DNA from: Sycon ciliatum | Taxonomy: Eukaryota; Porifera; Calcarea; Leucosolenida; Sycettidae | Assembly: GCF_964019385.1 (NCBI RefSeq) | Contig: NC_088644.1 | Location: forward strand, 22,809,866 to 22,873,865 | Direction of reading: 5' to 3' | Length of the DNA stretch: 64,000 bases | In this document: one piece after another, positions 10,001-20,372 of the stretch | Layout: every line of letters starts with the position of its first letter | How positions within the stretch are numbered: the first letter of the stretch is position 1 | The notes under the pieces: model-generated | Databases searched by the model: none | Told to the model about the DNA's origin: nothing | The model's input: only the letters and a program-made list of their open reading frames with translations | Made by a program: the position numbers and the translations under genes

Positions 10001-13000
10001 GACCTGACACCTAGCTCCAACACTTCTCTGAGGCGCAACCCAACAACTTGCCAACTTTGTATGCTAAGGTTAGGAAAGGTCTAAGAGGAGAAGGAAAGCG
10101 CAATGAGGAAAAGCACAAGCTAAGACCCACGGCAACAAAGAATGCCTAAATTACTGGATGATGACAGAACTTGTCCTTGTCAGTTTGTTCCTTTTTGTTG
10201 CACTCACTGACTGTATAATTATGATCTGGTTACGTTGGCAACATTGCCAACATTCTAAAGCTTCATGGGATGATCACGGTTTTGTGCACATGTCTCACTG
10301 TTCAAAATCCGGTTTAGTTGGTGGACTTGACCGCATAACTTGGGCCCACATTTTCCATGTTACAATTGATTATCTTTTAAAAACAGTGAAAACATCGATT
10401 CTGTTGCATGGGCTTGTATAGGTGTCATCACTGCGCATGCGGCCTACTGAGCACAAGGACAGATAACTTTCCAATGTACCTGTAATTGGTGGCTGGTTTG
10501 AGATTGGCCAGGGCGGCCGAGTAGATAGCTCCTGGATCGCGGAAATGCTGTCCCTCCACCCGCACTGCCTTGGCACCACACATGTCCCCTGCGGCATAGG
10601 TCGTTGCTCCCGCCTGGCTTGTGGACACAGCGCCTGGCTGAGCAGACTCATGATACTGCACGGCATGGAAACACAGAAGACAGAGCACAGAACACGCATT
10701 CACACTGGCATGATGTAACGTTCATGCAGTAAACTGCCCGGTAGTATTGTCCATAGTGGGAGCTGACGGAAAAGGCAGCTCAGAGGGTACTTATACAAGT
10801 AGAGCAGTTTCAGTACTGTCGGTCGCCGAAGAACTGGGCCGGGTCGCCTCCTAGCCTAGACCGTTCTTATTTTCATGTATTACAGACTTACAGTCAACGC
10901 TCGTATGCACAGTTGAACCACCGTGTATACATTAGTATGCTGTGCTTGGCAACATTATAGACTGGTCGTTCTTCGGCGCCCGACAGTACTGTAAGCGCAT
11001 ACGCCAGTCTGCAAGTGTGCAGTACCAAGCCCATCATCGTGTTCTAGGAACTGTACAGTTGTAGCAACAATGATGCTCTGCACAGACGTTCAATGTATCC
11101 ACTGGGAGAACCGACTGGCTGAGCACAGTTAGCATTGGTCATACTGAGAAGAATACTCAAATGTCCTCTACAGCAACAGCAGCAGCAGAAAACAGCTAAG
11201 AATAGGGTACTTACCCACACAGAAGGGTTGTAGTTTGACACATAGCTCGACACCCAAGTCAGGTACACAACCGATGGATCTGCTGTCTACAAGCAAAGGA
11301 AATAATTCAGAATGCCCACATTGGTTCGGGTATGAGCTGCTATAAAATCACTAGCCAACATCCTTTCTGCAGTATGATCAAAATGCACACTGTCCTGTGC
11401 TGTGCAATAACTGGCACCTTAACTTGTTATTGAGGTGTTACGTCTTGAATAGTAGCCAGTTCAAAAACTTCAAACCCTTGGTCGGTGGATCAAATTTCAT
11501 TGACTGCTTCATCACAGATCAGCTTTACAAATCCTTGACTGAGGCATCTCCTGCGCCTACAGGTGCGACCAAGTCAGTCGGATTCACTCTCATATAGGCC
11601 ATGAAGTGTAATATCATCAGGACCAAGCTACACACCTGCAATATGTACTCGAATGTACTTGAAATCGGGGAGTAGTAAAATACTCGACACAAAGTTTCTA
11701 TTACATTGGATAAGCAAAATGTGAAATATCAAAACGACAATGAACAAAGAACTCAATGCATAAAATACAACTCCCTGCTTGAAGTGGACAAGGGCCTGTA
11801 TCAAATCTATTGCGGATTTTCATGAAACATCGGCTTGACAAGTCACGGGTGGTCTAATCAAGTGTGAACATTTACATACCGTATTTTCGGGAGTGCAAGC
11901 CACACTTAAACACCACTAATTCACCCAAACAAGTCTTTTACTATGATGTTCAAATTAACTGTGATAAACAGGGTAGATGTCTGTATTTCGTCACAAAAAA
12001 ATCTATGTGCGGCACATACTCCAGAAAATACGGTAGTTGTCGGAAAAGATTGTTTGTTAATCTAATGATGGACTCGGATGGAGAGCCAAAGATAAATATA
12101 TAGAAAAGAAAAGGGACCAAGGAACTACAAGTTACGCTATAATGTCTGCTAACACCACCAGTTACTAAACAATCAGCTCATGCGATAACATTGCACGACA
12201 CTGACGGACGGTACTGACGTTCTACATGTACAACTAACCGGCTATCAGCTCTAGCACATCTAGGATGCGCACTTCAACAGCCCTTCAACTTGGAAGGTTC
12301 TAAGTTATATGATAACACTGCGCTCACCTTCCCCTCCTGTGTTATTATAAATATTATAACTTAGAACCTTCCAAGTTGGAAGGCAGTTGGAGCATCCAAG
12401 ATGTGCTAGAGCTGATAGCCAGTTAGTTGTAGAACGTCAGTACCGTCGGTCAGTGTCGTGCAATGTTATCGCATGAGCTGATTGTTTAGTAACTGGTGGT
12501 GCTAGTGGACATTATAGCATAACCTGTAGTTCCTTGGTCCTTTTTCTTTTCTATAAATTTAAAGGGGAAGTATACCCTAAAATCAAATTTTCACCAGTTG
12601 TAGTCTTCGGGGTGCTGAGTCGAATGGTCTTGGTCCGAGGAAGCTGAGACGCTCCCTTCCTACTTGAATCCCAATCGAACTCGCGCACTTCCACCGAAAC
12701 TGGGTGACTGCGCCCTACTAGATGGGGATTTGTATGCAAAATGTCACTAAAAGCGCCATTTCGTTCTTATAAAAGCACGGATGACCGCCATTGGCCTATA
12801 TTTTGTAGTCTTTTGGACGCTGAGTCGACTGGTTTTGGTCCGAAAAGGCTGCGATGCAGCGTTCCTCCTTTATTCCCAATCGAACATGGTTGAACAAGCG
12901 GTCACGTGCTCCTGCGTACACCAGTCACCTGGTCACCGTGCCTGCAGGGTACAACTTACTAGCCTGTTTGACCTTTTTTGGGTGCAGTCCTGTCACTCGA

Positions 13001-14245
13001 GTTGAACCTTGGTGTGAAAGTTGTCGCCTGCTGGCGTGGTGACCAGGTGATTTGGGCAACCAGGACCACGTGACCGCTTGTTCAACCATGTTCGATTGGG
13101 AATAAAGGAGGAACGCTGCATCGCAGCCTTTTCGGACCAAAACCAGTCGACTCAGCGTCCAAAAGACTACAACATATGGGCCAATGGCGGTCATCCGTGC
13201 TAAGAACGAAATGGCGCTTTTAGTGAGATTTTGCATACAAATCCCCATCTAGTAGGGCGCAGTCACCCAGTTTCGGTGGAAGTGCGCGAGTTCGATTGGG
13301 ATTCAAGTAGGAAGGGAGCGTCGCAGCTTCCTCGGACCAAGACCATTCGACTCAGCACCCCGAAGACTACAACTGGTGAAAATTTGATTTTAGGGTATAC
13401 TTCCCCTTTAATCTAATGCTCAAGGTTTTGCTTGCTACTTTCTCAGCCGAGAAAATAGACCTGCATGTGTCCGTAATTTTGGTTGAAGTTGGTTTTACTT
13501 GAAATTCCAATTTCCATGGGAGACAACGAGCATGTTTTCCACGTGGATGTTTTAAAACTACGCAAACCTACATTTCGGGTAGCGCCATGTACATGTCTAC
13601 TTTCACCAATGTCCGAATAGAGCGCTGTTGACAGCAGAATCAACAAAGTCCGAATTTCTGTACTGCTTCGTAGTGCTCAGTAGATAAATTCACCCGGTGA
13701 ATTTGATGTGAAAATTCACCAAAAGATTTGTTTCATGCAATCATTCGCATTATGTGCATTGCTAAATTCTCAGATCATGAGCTCACCAATGAGAGATGTG
13801 CTTGCATCGGCTGCAGAGGGCCCCTGCCAACCGTAAGTTTGTGTGCGTTGGAGGGAAACAACGGTAAATGTTGGTCCTGCCCTGTGGAGTTGTATTTCCA
13901 GAAAATAATCTGACACGTAACACGCATGTTGATAAGTGGTCCAAAAGCTACCGTTCCATTGTATGGGAGATTGCTTTCTGATTGAATGAGAATGTCCGGT
14001 ATATGCCAGTGATCGATGTGGTCATCCCGGAGAGTGCTACTATCCAGTGGATTCTCATCGCTGCAGTACAGACGAACTTCATCCTTCTCGTTGCTGCCAA
14101 TATACGGCTCCGAGTCGCTTTCCTCCGTAAGCCACGTTACAGTCGCATTGTTGCCATTGCCGATTTCGCTTTCGCCGACTAATCTCACTGAGTTAGCAAG
14201 CCCCGAAAGGCCTGAAAGAATCACCAGAAATGGCAGAAGTCTCAT
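7083..14245 (-). CDS. PAP-A: purple acid phosphatase paralogue (3' end not in window)
   Basis: Metallophosphoesterase of the purple acid phosphatase family, predicted to be secreted or lumenal. Exons on the minus strand: 14245-13787, 11286-11215, 10655-10480, 9777-9692, 8671-8516, 7737-7642, 7098-7083. All introns are GT-AG and phases join (0,0,2,1,1,1, then 2). The product begins with a signal peptide (MRLLPFLVILSGLSGLANS), then the N-terminal PAP domain with KDEVRLYC, a YAAGDMCG segment, and metal-binding motifs ADMG, GDLSY and GNHE. VxxH and GHxH would lie on later exons not found here. The phase after exon 7 requires continuation. Those exons may lie left of the LTR element, or the gene may be broken. 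Exon layout matches PAP-B. An upstream ATG at 14305 is in frame but precedes a less signal-like N-terminus. Confidence 0.8.
7642..7737 (-). CDS. PAP-A exon 6
   Basis: 96 nt, the same length as in PAP-B. Acceptor CTCTCGTAG, donor GTTAGT. Encodes GHVWERYFYRLEPVA and ends in AIGNH plus the first base of the next codon, so the motif residue after GNH depends on the microexon. Confidence 0.88.
8516..8671 (-). CDS. PAP-A exon 5: first metal-binding motifs
   Basis: 156 nt, acceptor GCATACAG, donor GTAAGG, phase 1 to 1. Encodes ADMGAWGG (metal-binding Asp) and ends in GDLS; the split tyrosine codon is completed by exon 6 to give GDLSY. Confidence 0.88.
9094..9533. repeat. Minisatellite, about 30-33-bp units
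   Basis: Some 14 units of an AGGGGTTGTGTGGCCTGGCTC type follow each other with small length changes. It lies in the PAP-A intron between exons 4 and 5. A short plus-strand open frame through it is a product of the repeat. Confidence 0.92.
9692..9777 (-). CDS. PAP-A exon 4
   Basis: 86 nt, acceptor CATCTCAG, donor GTAGGT. It enters in phase 2 and leaves in phase 1, exactly bridging exons 3 and 5. Encodes YWFGIDK and WFLSPK, where family members have a Y-x-(Y/F)G turn and a strand before the catalytic domain. Confidence 0.8.
9897..10245. mobile_element. MITE-like inverted-repeat element
   Basis: The left arm, with GTAACCAGATC and CAGTCAGCGAGTGC, returns inverted at 10171-10243. Related sequence is at 47514-47790 and 48095-48200. 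It lies in PAP-A intron 3 and has no coding capacity. Confidence 0.8.
10480..10655 (-). CDS. PAP-A exon 3
   Basis: 176 nt, acceptor CCGTGCAG, donor GTACAT, phase 0 to 2. Encodes TTYAAGDMCG, FRDPGAIYSA and ending LKPATNY, typical of the fibronectin-like N-terminal PAP domain. Confidence 0.88.
10811..10991. mobile_element. Short TIR element, CAGTACTGTCGG family
   Basis: The left end CAGTACTGTCGGTCGCCGAA and the right end (GGCGCCCGACAGTACTG) are inverted complements over roughly 28 bp with GAAC/GTTC continuing inward. A diverged relative lies at 51028-51141. It is in PAP-A intron 2. Confidence 0.75.
11215..11286 (-). CDS. PAP-A exon 2
   Basis: 72 nt, phase 0 on both sides, acceptor TTGCTTGTAG and donor GTAAGT. 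Encodes VVYLTWVSSYV, the beta-strand with the conserved TW of the PAP N-terminal domain. Same length and phase as PAP-B exon 2. Confidence 0.85.
11877..12035. mobile_element. Diverged ACCGTATTTTC inverted-repeat element
   Basis: Starts TACCGTATTTTCGGGAGTG and ends CTCCAGAAAATACGGTA, inverted copies of each other. It shares its ends with elements at 55074-55440 and 63606-63798. Confidence 0.6.
12099..12555. mobile_element. Foldback element with about 215-bp arms
   Basis: Both ends read TATAGAAAAG inward. The left arm (GGAACTACAAGTTACGC) recurs inverted on the right up to a short AT-rich centre near 12340-12360. A fragment of the same family (GGAACTACAAGTTACGC) is at about 48471-48505. Noncoding. 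Confidence 0.85.
12563..13407. mobile_element. TTAA-flanked foldback DNA element, copy 1
   Basis: Begins AGGGGAAGTATACCC and ends with the inverse. TTAA stands on both sides (12559-12562, 13408-13411), the target duplication of piggyBac-like and Kolobok-like elements. Long arms pair almost end to end. Two more copies lie at 40852-41480 and 45344-46204. No transposase is seen. Confidence 0.88.
13787..14245 (-). CDS. PAP-A exon 1: signal peptide and N-terminal domain
   Basis: Starts at the ATG giving a hydrophobic signal sequence and ends at TCATTG before GTGAGC, phase 0. It shares KDEVRLYC and a GPLINMR..TCQ pattern with PAP-B exon 1 (GPIINMR..TCQ), marking it as the paralogous exon. Several N-x-S/T sites suit an extracytoplasmic protein. 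Confidence 0.85.
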
Positions 14246-14305
14246 GGCTCTCCACACTGAGACATAACCATCGCCACAACGCCATGGACATTTTGTGGAC
14301 TTCAT

Positions 14306-16190
14306 CGTTATCGTTCTAACTCTAGCTACATGACTCCTGCTCGCAGGCTGGAACTCGGTGCAACAGTACCGAACATACTGTAATCAATTGGCAGAGGCAA
14401 AATTAATATTTCCTTGTTTCTGGAACACAACGGACGGGAGCAATGAATGAAGCCAAATTATTATTTTACACACGTACAAGAGTAGTAGATCCACGCGTCG
14501 CGCTAAGAAAATGGAGCATCAGACTCAATGTGGAAAATAATAATTTTAATTGTTCCCAGCTGTAGCTGTATCATAGATTCACACCAAATACGGACAACCT
14601 CCTCAGCGGCACATTTTACCACAAATCATCAGTATAATTATAATAGTTAGTTGGCGGTCACAACTCAATACGACAATAGCTCCTACTTGTGTGTTATGTA
14701 ATGTAGTATAGCAGCCAGGGATACCGGTATCACGCCGTGCAGCTATTACTTGCGTAGGCTAGGACTTGCTGTCATATCTAGATAGTTTAAATAATTTAAT
14801 TACATGTAGACTCCCCCTCTAATACACTATTCACTACATGTATAAACTAAAACACAACAGTTGTTTTGAATTTAAAAATAATTATTATTTTTAAATTTTA
14901 TTATTTTACTAGTATAACATTAACATCGGGCCCTGGCAGGCGCCCCTACAGTAGGCTATAGCCTAGGTTGGGTGGAAGCAAAGTCCCAAAGATGAGGAAC
15001 ACTCACTGAGTCTGTCAGTGTCACAGCACAGTGTCAGTGGTATCACCATGATCACAGCGACTGCTTTTCAATACACTGACTGCATGCACAGTCTACGTAC
15101 CTATGTATTACACTACTAAGTATGTGAAGGCAGAGCACCGAACAAGAACAAAATACACATACAGACAGTCACCGGAATGAACAAGATTATCACCAGCCTG
15201 AAGGTTATTTTTAAAACGCCTCCCCTACACCCGATGTTAGCGCTGTAGTACTAGCGTGACTGTACTCTGTAGCAGTACTAGCAGAAGATCTACTTCAGCC
15301 CTGTACGCTGTGGTGCTTGGCAACAATGGTTGCAGTGGCGGCGGTAGCATGCAGCAGCAGCAGCAACACCACCACCACCTCCTCTTTTTATTAAATACAC
15401 ACGATAAGGTTCACTCCAGTCAGGAATGTGGCATAAAGCTTGTTTCCGCCCATCAGCATTGACGCGCTGAAAGCGGCACAGAAGAGAAAAGTGATGACTG
15501 TGGCTCTATGTGGGCATGTATAGTATACTAAAGGAAATACGACTAGTGTGCTACATAGAGCACTTCCAAATTATACAAGTAGAGAATAGGGCTGGATATG
15601 CTGAGAGCATAATTATATGGGGTCAAATTGAGCAAAGCATGGGAAAAAGATTCCCGTCTTCCATAGTCCATGCAGAAATCCCTTTGTTACATGGACATGT
15701 CATCTGGTGGCCATAGTCAAGATATTCATCTGGCAAACTACAACATACCCTCAAACCTATGAATAAAACTTAGATAAACGCAATTTGGAGAAGAAGAAAA
15801 AAACTAATTCTAAATTCTAAAAGGACCAACCGCGAAAGTCTTCACGGGAAAACCCTGCAGGATAAATGGAAAACAACCCGCACGTGTTCGGTGGCGGTAA
15901 AGTGAATGTCGTCCTAAATTGAGATAATGTTCTCATCGATCCCATGAGAGCTGGCATTATCACAAATCCCTTCCAGCAGGGAAAATACCAGCACTTTGAA
16001 CGGAGGCTCCCTAACAAACACTCCGCAGGGAGTTTCTCCTGACCTGAGCAGGACAGACAAGCAGAACCAACACAATCATTACAGGGGATTTGCAATACAA
16101 CGGCTCCAGTGTATCTCAATTTATTCCCGTAGCTATGCAGAAGACGTTACTTCAGTAACGTCTGGCGCTAGCCAGGGTCCACACAGCTTT
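14306..16190. other. Upstream region of PAP-A; nothing recognised
   Basis: About 1.9 kb, AT-rich in parts (for example 14760-14930), with a short CAG/CAC repeat at about 15350-15380. It must contain the PAP-A promoter. No TATA box, coding exon or complete element was identified. Confidence 0.5.
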
Positions 16191-16585
16191 AATTTGGTGT
16201 TTGTTTGTGTGTTTGTTTGTTTGTGTCACGCCTGGCGCTATTTTGTATCTATCCCGTACTGTACCGTACCAGCAAAGACAGCTGGCCACAATATTTTTGT
16301 TTGTTTGTGCCATCGACATGCCTGGCGCTAACCCGTACCTGTCCCGTATCATCAAGAGTACGGTACCATCAAGAGAATGAGTATATATGCGAAGTGTATG
16401 GGGGAATGCATTCAGTGCAGTAACATTAAATTTTGTGTGGATTTGTGTGCGAGGCCGAGATCCCACTAACAGGCTGGCTGGGCCGCCTGTCGACCAGCCC
16501 GGAAATGGCATGTAGGCCGATAGCATAATAATTATAACGTATATACAGTCATGTAGATGTATAGCAGGGAGTCATATTATGTAAA

Positions 16586-16982
16586 CGACTCCCTGCTGTA
16601 TGGGGAGATTTTCTGGAAAGAAATACGAAGTAGGGAGACGAGTAAACGCAATCAGAATGGATGTTAGTTGCCGTCAGTATAATAATAATAAGAAGAAGAA
16701 GAAGAAGAACGCCCGTGATCGGCAGAGTCAGCGCCGGTCCCAGGAAACGTCAGGACAGACATCCCGTCGACTCCAGAACGCCCGTCATCGGCAGAGTCAG
16801 CGCCGGTCCCATAGCTATGCAGAAGACGTTACTTGTACTTCAGTATCTCATTGAAACGTTTTTGCAAAACAATGATTTAGCTAATCAAAGGAAAAAGCAT
16901 TTCCATCAGTTCTAACAACATGCACGATGAGCTAGGCAACAAAGCATAGCGCAGGGCCCTGAGCTTCCAAGCTCTCTCGTTT
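16586..16982. repeat. Dispersed repeat module, copy 1
   Basis: Begins CGACTCCCTG and ends AGCTTCCAAGCTCTCTCGTTT. The same module occurs at 18148-18484. The middle is a short tandem array of about 60-bp units containing CCCGTCGACTCCAGAACGCC and GTCAGCGCCGGTCCCAGGAA. Its short Arg/Ser-rich frame is repeat-derived. Confidence 0.8.
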
Positions 16983-18147
16983 GGTGTTTGTTTGTTTGTT
17001 TGTTTGTGTCACGCCTGACGCTATCCCGTATCTGTCCCGTACCGCACCATCAAACACAGCTGGCCATTTGCTGGCTCCCGTATCGGTCCCGTACCGTACC
17101 GTACCATCAAACACAGCTGGCCACAATATTGGTCGTGATGTACATGTATACGACTCCCTGTTGTTGTTGTTGCTGAAATTTTATTTTGTATCGCAGACCA
17201 AACGGGCAATGGTGCCCAATATTATGATGGCGATAAAGTAACGGCCGAGAGCCAAGGATACAACAAGCAAGCCTCCACTAAAGAGAGAAAAACACAGAAA
17301 ACACAGACTGCAAATACTCAAAAAGAAAAAGAGAAAGGGAAAAAAAGAAAAAGAAAGAAGAAGAAAGCACAGTTGAGTCACTGTGTGTTGCAACTGTGCT
17401 TGCTGGGAACGGTTGCACTTTTTGTAGCTCCGGTTTATCTGAGTTTTCAGTCGTTCCTCTTAAATGTACTAGTCTTGCCAAGGGGGTGGCTCTAGGTCCA
17501 CCAGAGTCGCCCCTGGCGTGTTTCTGCATTTGCTGGGGCGAGGGTTCCGCGACGCGGTCGCCACGGCAGTGTCTTTTCAGTCACGACCGTTGTCGTCCTC
17601 GTCTCTCCATTCGCGGTGGTGTAGCGGACCCCCGAATGGTTTGAAACTGCGAAGCTAGGAGGAGTACAGTGGTGGCAGAGGCATGAGCTGTGAGTGGAGA
17701 CGGTTGCTGGAGATGGATGGTGATGCAGGGAGAAGAGTAAGCTGCCTGACGACGCGTGGGAAATTGTTTGAACCTGCAATTGCAGTTCGAGCGCGGTGGA
17801 CTCCTAGACGATGTGTCCTCATGGCTGTTCTTCAACGCTTGGCCTATCGCTGATATCCCTGCGTGGGATGTTCTTCCAGTGGAGTCCAGGTGGGACTTCG
17901 GGTGCCCACACTCCATCACATGGTTGATTGTTTCGGAACTGCAAAAATAATTATTGTTTCCTTTTTTGTGCGCATCTCTTGTCATCTCTCTTTTCTATAC
18001 GTCGCACACCAGATGTACTACTATCGCTGTCTTTCTCTTGCTATCTCTCTCTGCTTGCTGTTTTTGTCTCTGTTGCCACTGTCCCTCATCATACCCATGC
18101 TTGGGTGAAGCGCGGCGTGACCCGTTAGGGTAGCTGTCAATACAGTA

Positions 18148-18484
18148 CGACTCCCTGATGTATAGGGAGACTTTCTGGAAAGAAATAGGAAGACGAGGAT
18201 GAAGTGATATTAGAATGGATGTTAGTTGCCGAATAGGTGATAGGATGCGTCAGCAAAAACATACTTTGGAAGAGAGATCCCGTCGTCCCCAAAATAGGCG
18301 GGAACGGGCAAGTCAGCGCCGGTCACAGGAAACGTCGGGAGAGAGATCCCGTCGACTCCAGAACGCCCGTGATCGGCACAGTCAGCGCCGTCCCAGGAAA
18401 CATTTCCATCAGTTCCCACAACATGCACGATAAGCTAAGCAACAAAGCATAGCGTAGGGCCCTGAGCTTCCAAGCTCTCTCGTT
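18148..18484. repeat. Dispersed repeat module, copy 2
   Basis: Same start (CGACTCCCTG) and same end (AGCTTCCAAGCTCTCTCGTTT) as 16586-16982, in the same direction, with internal array changes. Between the copies lies about 1.2 kb with no clear gene. Confidence 0.8.
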
Positions 18485-18675
18485 TTAACAATCAGTAACA
18501 AATTCCAGGGAGTACAGGGCACTAGATGGGAGGAGTGACTACCTTAGTACCTGGTTACCGCAGCCAGCAGTAATGACAGTGAGTCTGGTGAATAGAGCTG
18601 ACTTCAGGCCTCGGCTCCAATGATGTTGCCGAGCACCAGAAGCAGTGGAGATGATAGTGGTCGGACAAAGAGCAG

Positions 18676-18724
<49 letters not shown>

Positions 18725-19157
18725 TGTGTGTGTATGGGGGATGGGGGCACATGTAAAATTGCTACATAGAATGGAGTAGGCCAATGGTGGGAAACACTGT
18801 AGACACAGAGAGTGGATAGGAGATATTAGGAGTTGGGTATTGACTTGCGCTAGCCTACCCCCATGAGCCCAAAAATGCAAGTTGCTGTTAAAATTCTCTG
18901 CAAAATTGACAAAAGGCCGACATTCGACTTGTAATGGAAGATTCGCCAACGCAAAATACAGAACCCATTTTTTCTGTGTGACCATGACATTTGTTTCATC
19001 AAATCATAAAGCCAAAGCGCAGGCACGCACATGTAAAGCTGACCTGCACTGTACACACCGGTATTGCACATCCGCACTGTGCTACAACAGCCGCTTTGGA
19101 CCACGGCCATCTTAACTCAGCGTCCCAAACTCAACGGTCCTCAAACATTTGTGTTAA
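18485..19157. repeat. TG/CG microsatellite and unrecognised flank
   Basis: A (TG)n run with a short CG interruption lies at about 18679-18733. The rest shows nothing recognisable. Confidence 0.7.
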
Positions 19158-19211
19158 CCCTTTACGGACCAATTATATTAGTGTGGAAAATGCGGCATTC
19201 GATTGACTGCC

Positions 19212-19269
19212 GTAACTCAAGAACGGTTATGATTTGTTATATAACAAATCATAACCGTTCTTGAGTTAC
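19212..19269. repeat. Perfect 58-bp palindrome
   Basis: 29 bp (GTAACTCAAGAACGGTTATG onward) are followed without spacer by their exact reverse complement, centred at TTAT/ATAA. It lies inside the TTAA-type MITE and would extrude as a long hairpin. Confidence 0.95.
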
Positions 19270-19608
19270 ATATACAAGTTGTATTGCAGATCGGTTTAGA
19301 TGGACAAAGCTTTCACATAACAAAGACCACTGCGGACCGAATTCGGATGAATAAAAGTTGCCAAAGTGAAGTTTTGAATTTTTTTGGAGTTCCATTGAAA
19401 GCGAATGCACTGTTGAGTGTGCAATGTTCAGTGAGATTTTTCGTGAACTTTTTTACTTGTGACGTACATAGATTTTATGCTCATTCGATCCGCATGCAAT
19501 TCAGCTGTGGATCTATCGAAAAAAATCTTAAAACGATGAAGATCGACCGCTGAAATCCCCGCTTGAAGTTTCGATCATATATGATCGAAAGTTGTGGAAT
19601 TGTCCATA

Positions 19609-20176
19609 TGTTCACACGAAGGAACACGTTATCTTATCTTTTCACTCCAAATACAATTACACCTGAAAGAGCAGCCTAGCTAGCTACACAACGCGAACCA
19701 AGGAACTACTAAAACCGAAAACATTCCATGTCGGTACAGAACCGAAGACAAAAGGCAAAGATGAAGTAATTTATGCAGCACTGTCAGCTGGCAAAACAGC
19801 AGAGGCGTAGCCACCGCACACGCGCTGTTGTACGGCACGAAAGCTAGCCATGATACTATGCAATACAAATGTATGACCATGCACAGCAACAAGCAACAAC
19901 ACACAGCTAAGAAGTATATGCATGTAATACATGAACGGCCAGTTGGAAATAGTTATGACGCCACTTTGTAGATCGCCCTCATGAATAGAAAATCACAAGA
20001 GAGACAGGGAAGACTACAGCCTACAGTGTAGCTCAGGCCTTGATACATGAATCACTATTGCAGTATTGGCACAAGACAGAGAAAGGACTGCTCCAGCTAT
20101 CAATAATAAAAGGAACCATTACTTCTAGTCTTAGTGATGCCATGCCAGAGAAATATTACGTACTACCGTCTGAACA
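19609..20176 (-). repeat. 3' LTR of the BEL element
   Basis: On the plus strand it starts TGTTCACACG and ends GTCTGAACA. It matches 26646-27213 over 568 bp with no difference seen by eye. A 74-codon open frame occurs in both LTRs only because they are duplicates. Confidence 0.93.
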
Positions 20177-20372
20177 TCCTCCCCCTCGCAATATGCACCC
20201 AGATGTTGCATGATGCCTATCCTTACAACTACCAGTACCAAGCTAAGAGAAAAGTGAATCGAAAGGGCAAGTTCAGTGGTAGGAAACTACAAAAAAACAA
20301 AAACAATGCATGAATCATTAATGGGGGTCGTCACTGAGCAGTACCTCCATTCTGGCATGTAGGGAGAGCCGT

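Noticed and set aside
17581..17985. Minus-strand frame with SSETINHVMECG, reminiscent of the Cys-rich C-terminus of LINE proteins
   Set aside because: Only a few residues agree and there is no RT next to it; too weak to call.
19680..19904. A 74-codon minus-strand frame also found at 26717-26941
   Set aside because: Identical because both lie in the BEL LTRs; no known domain.
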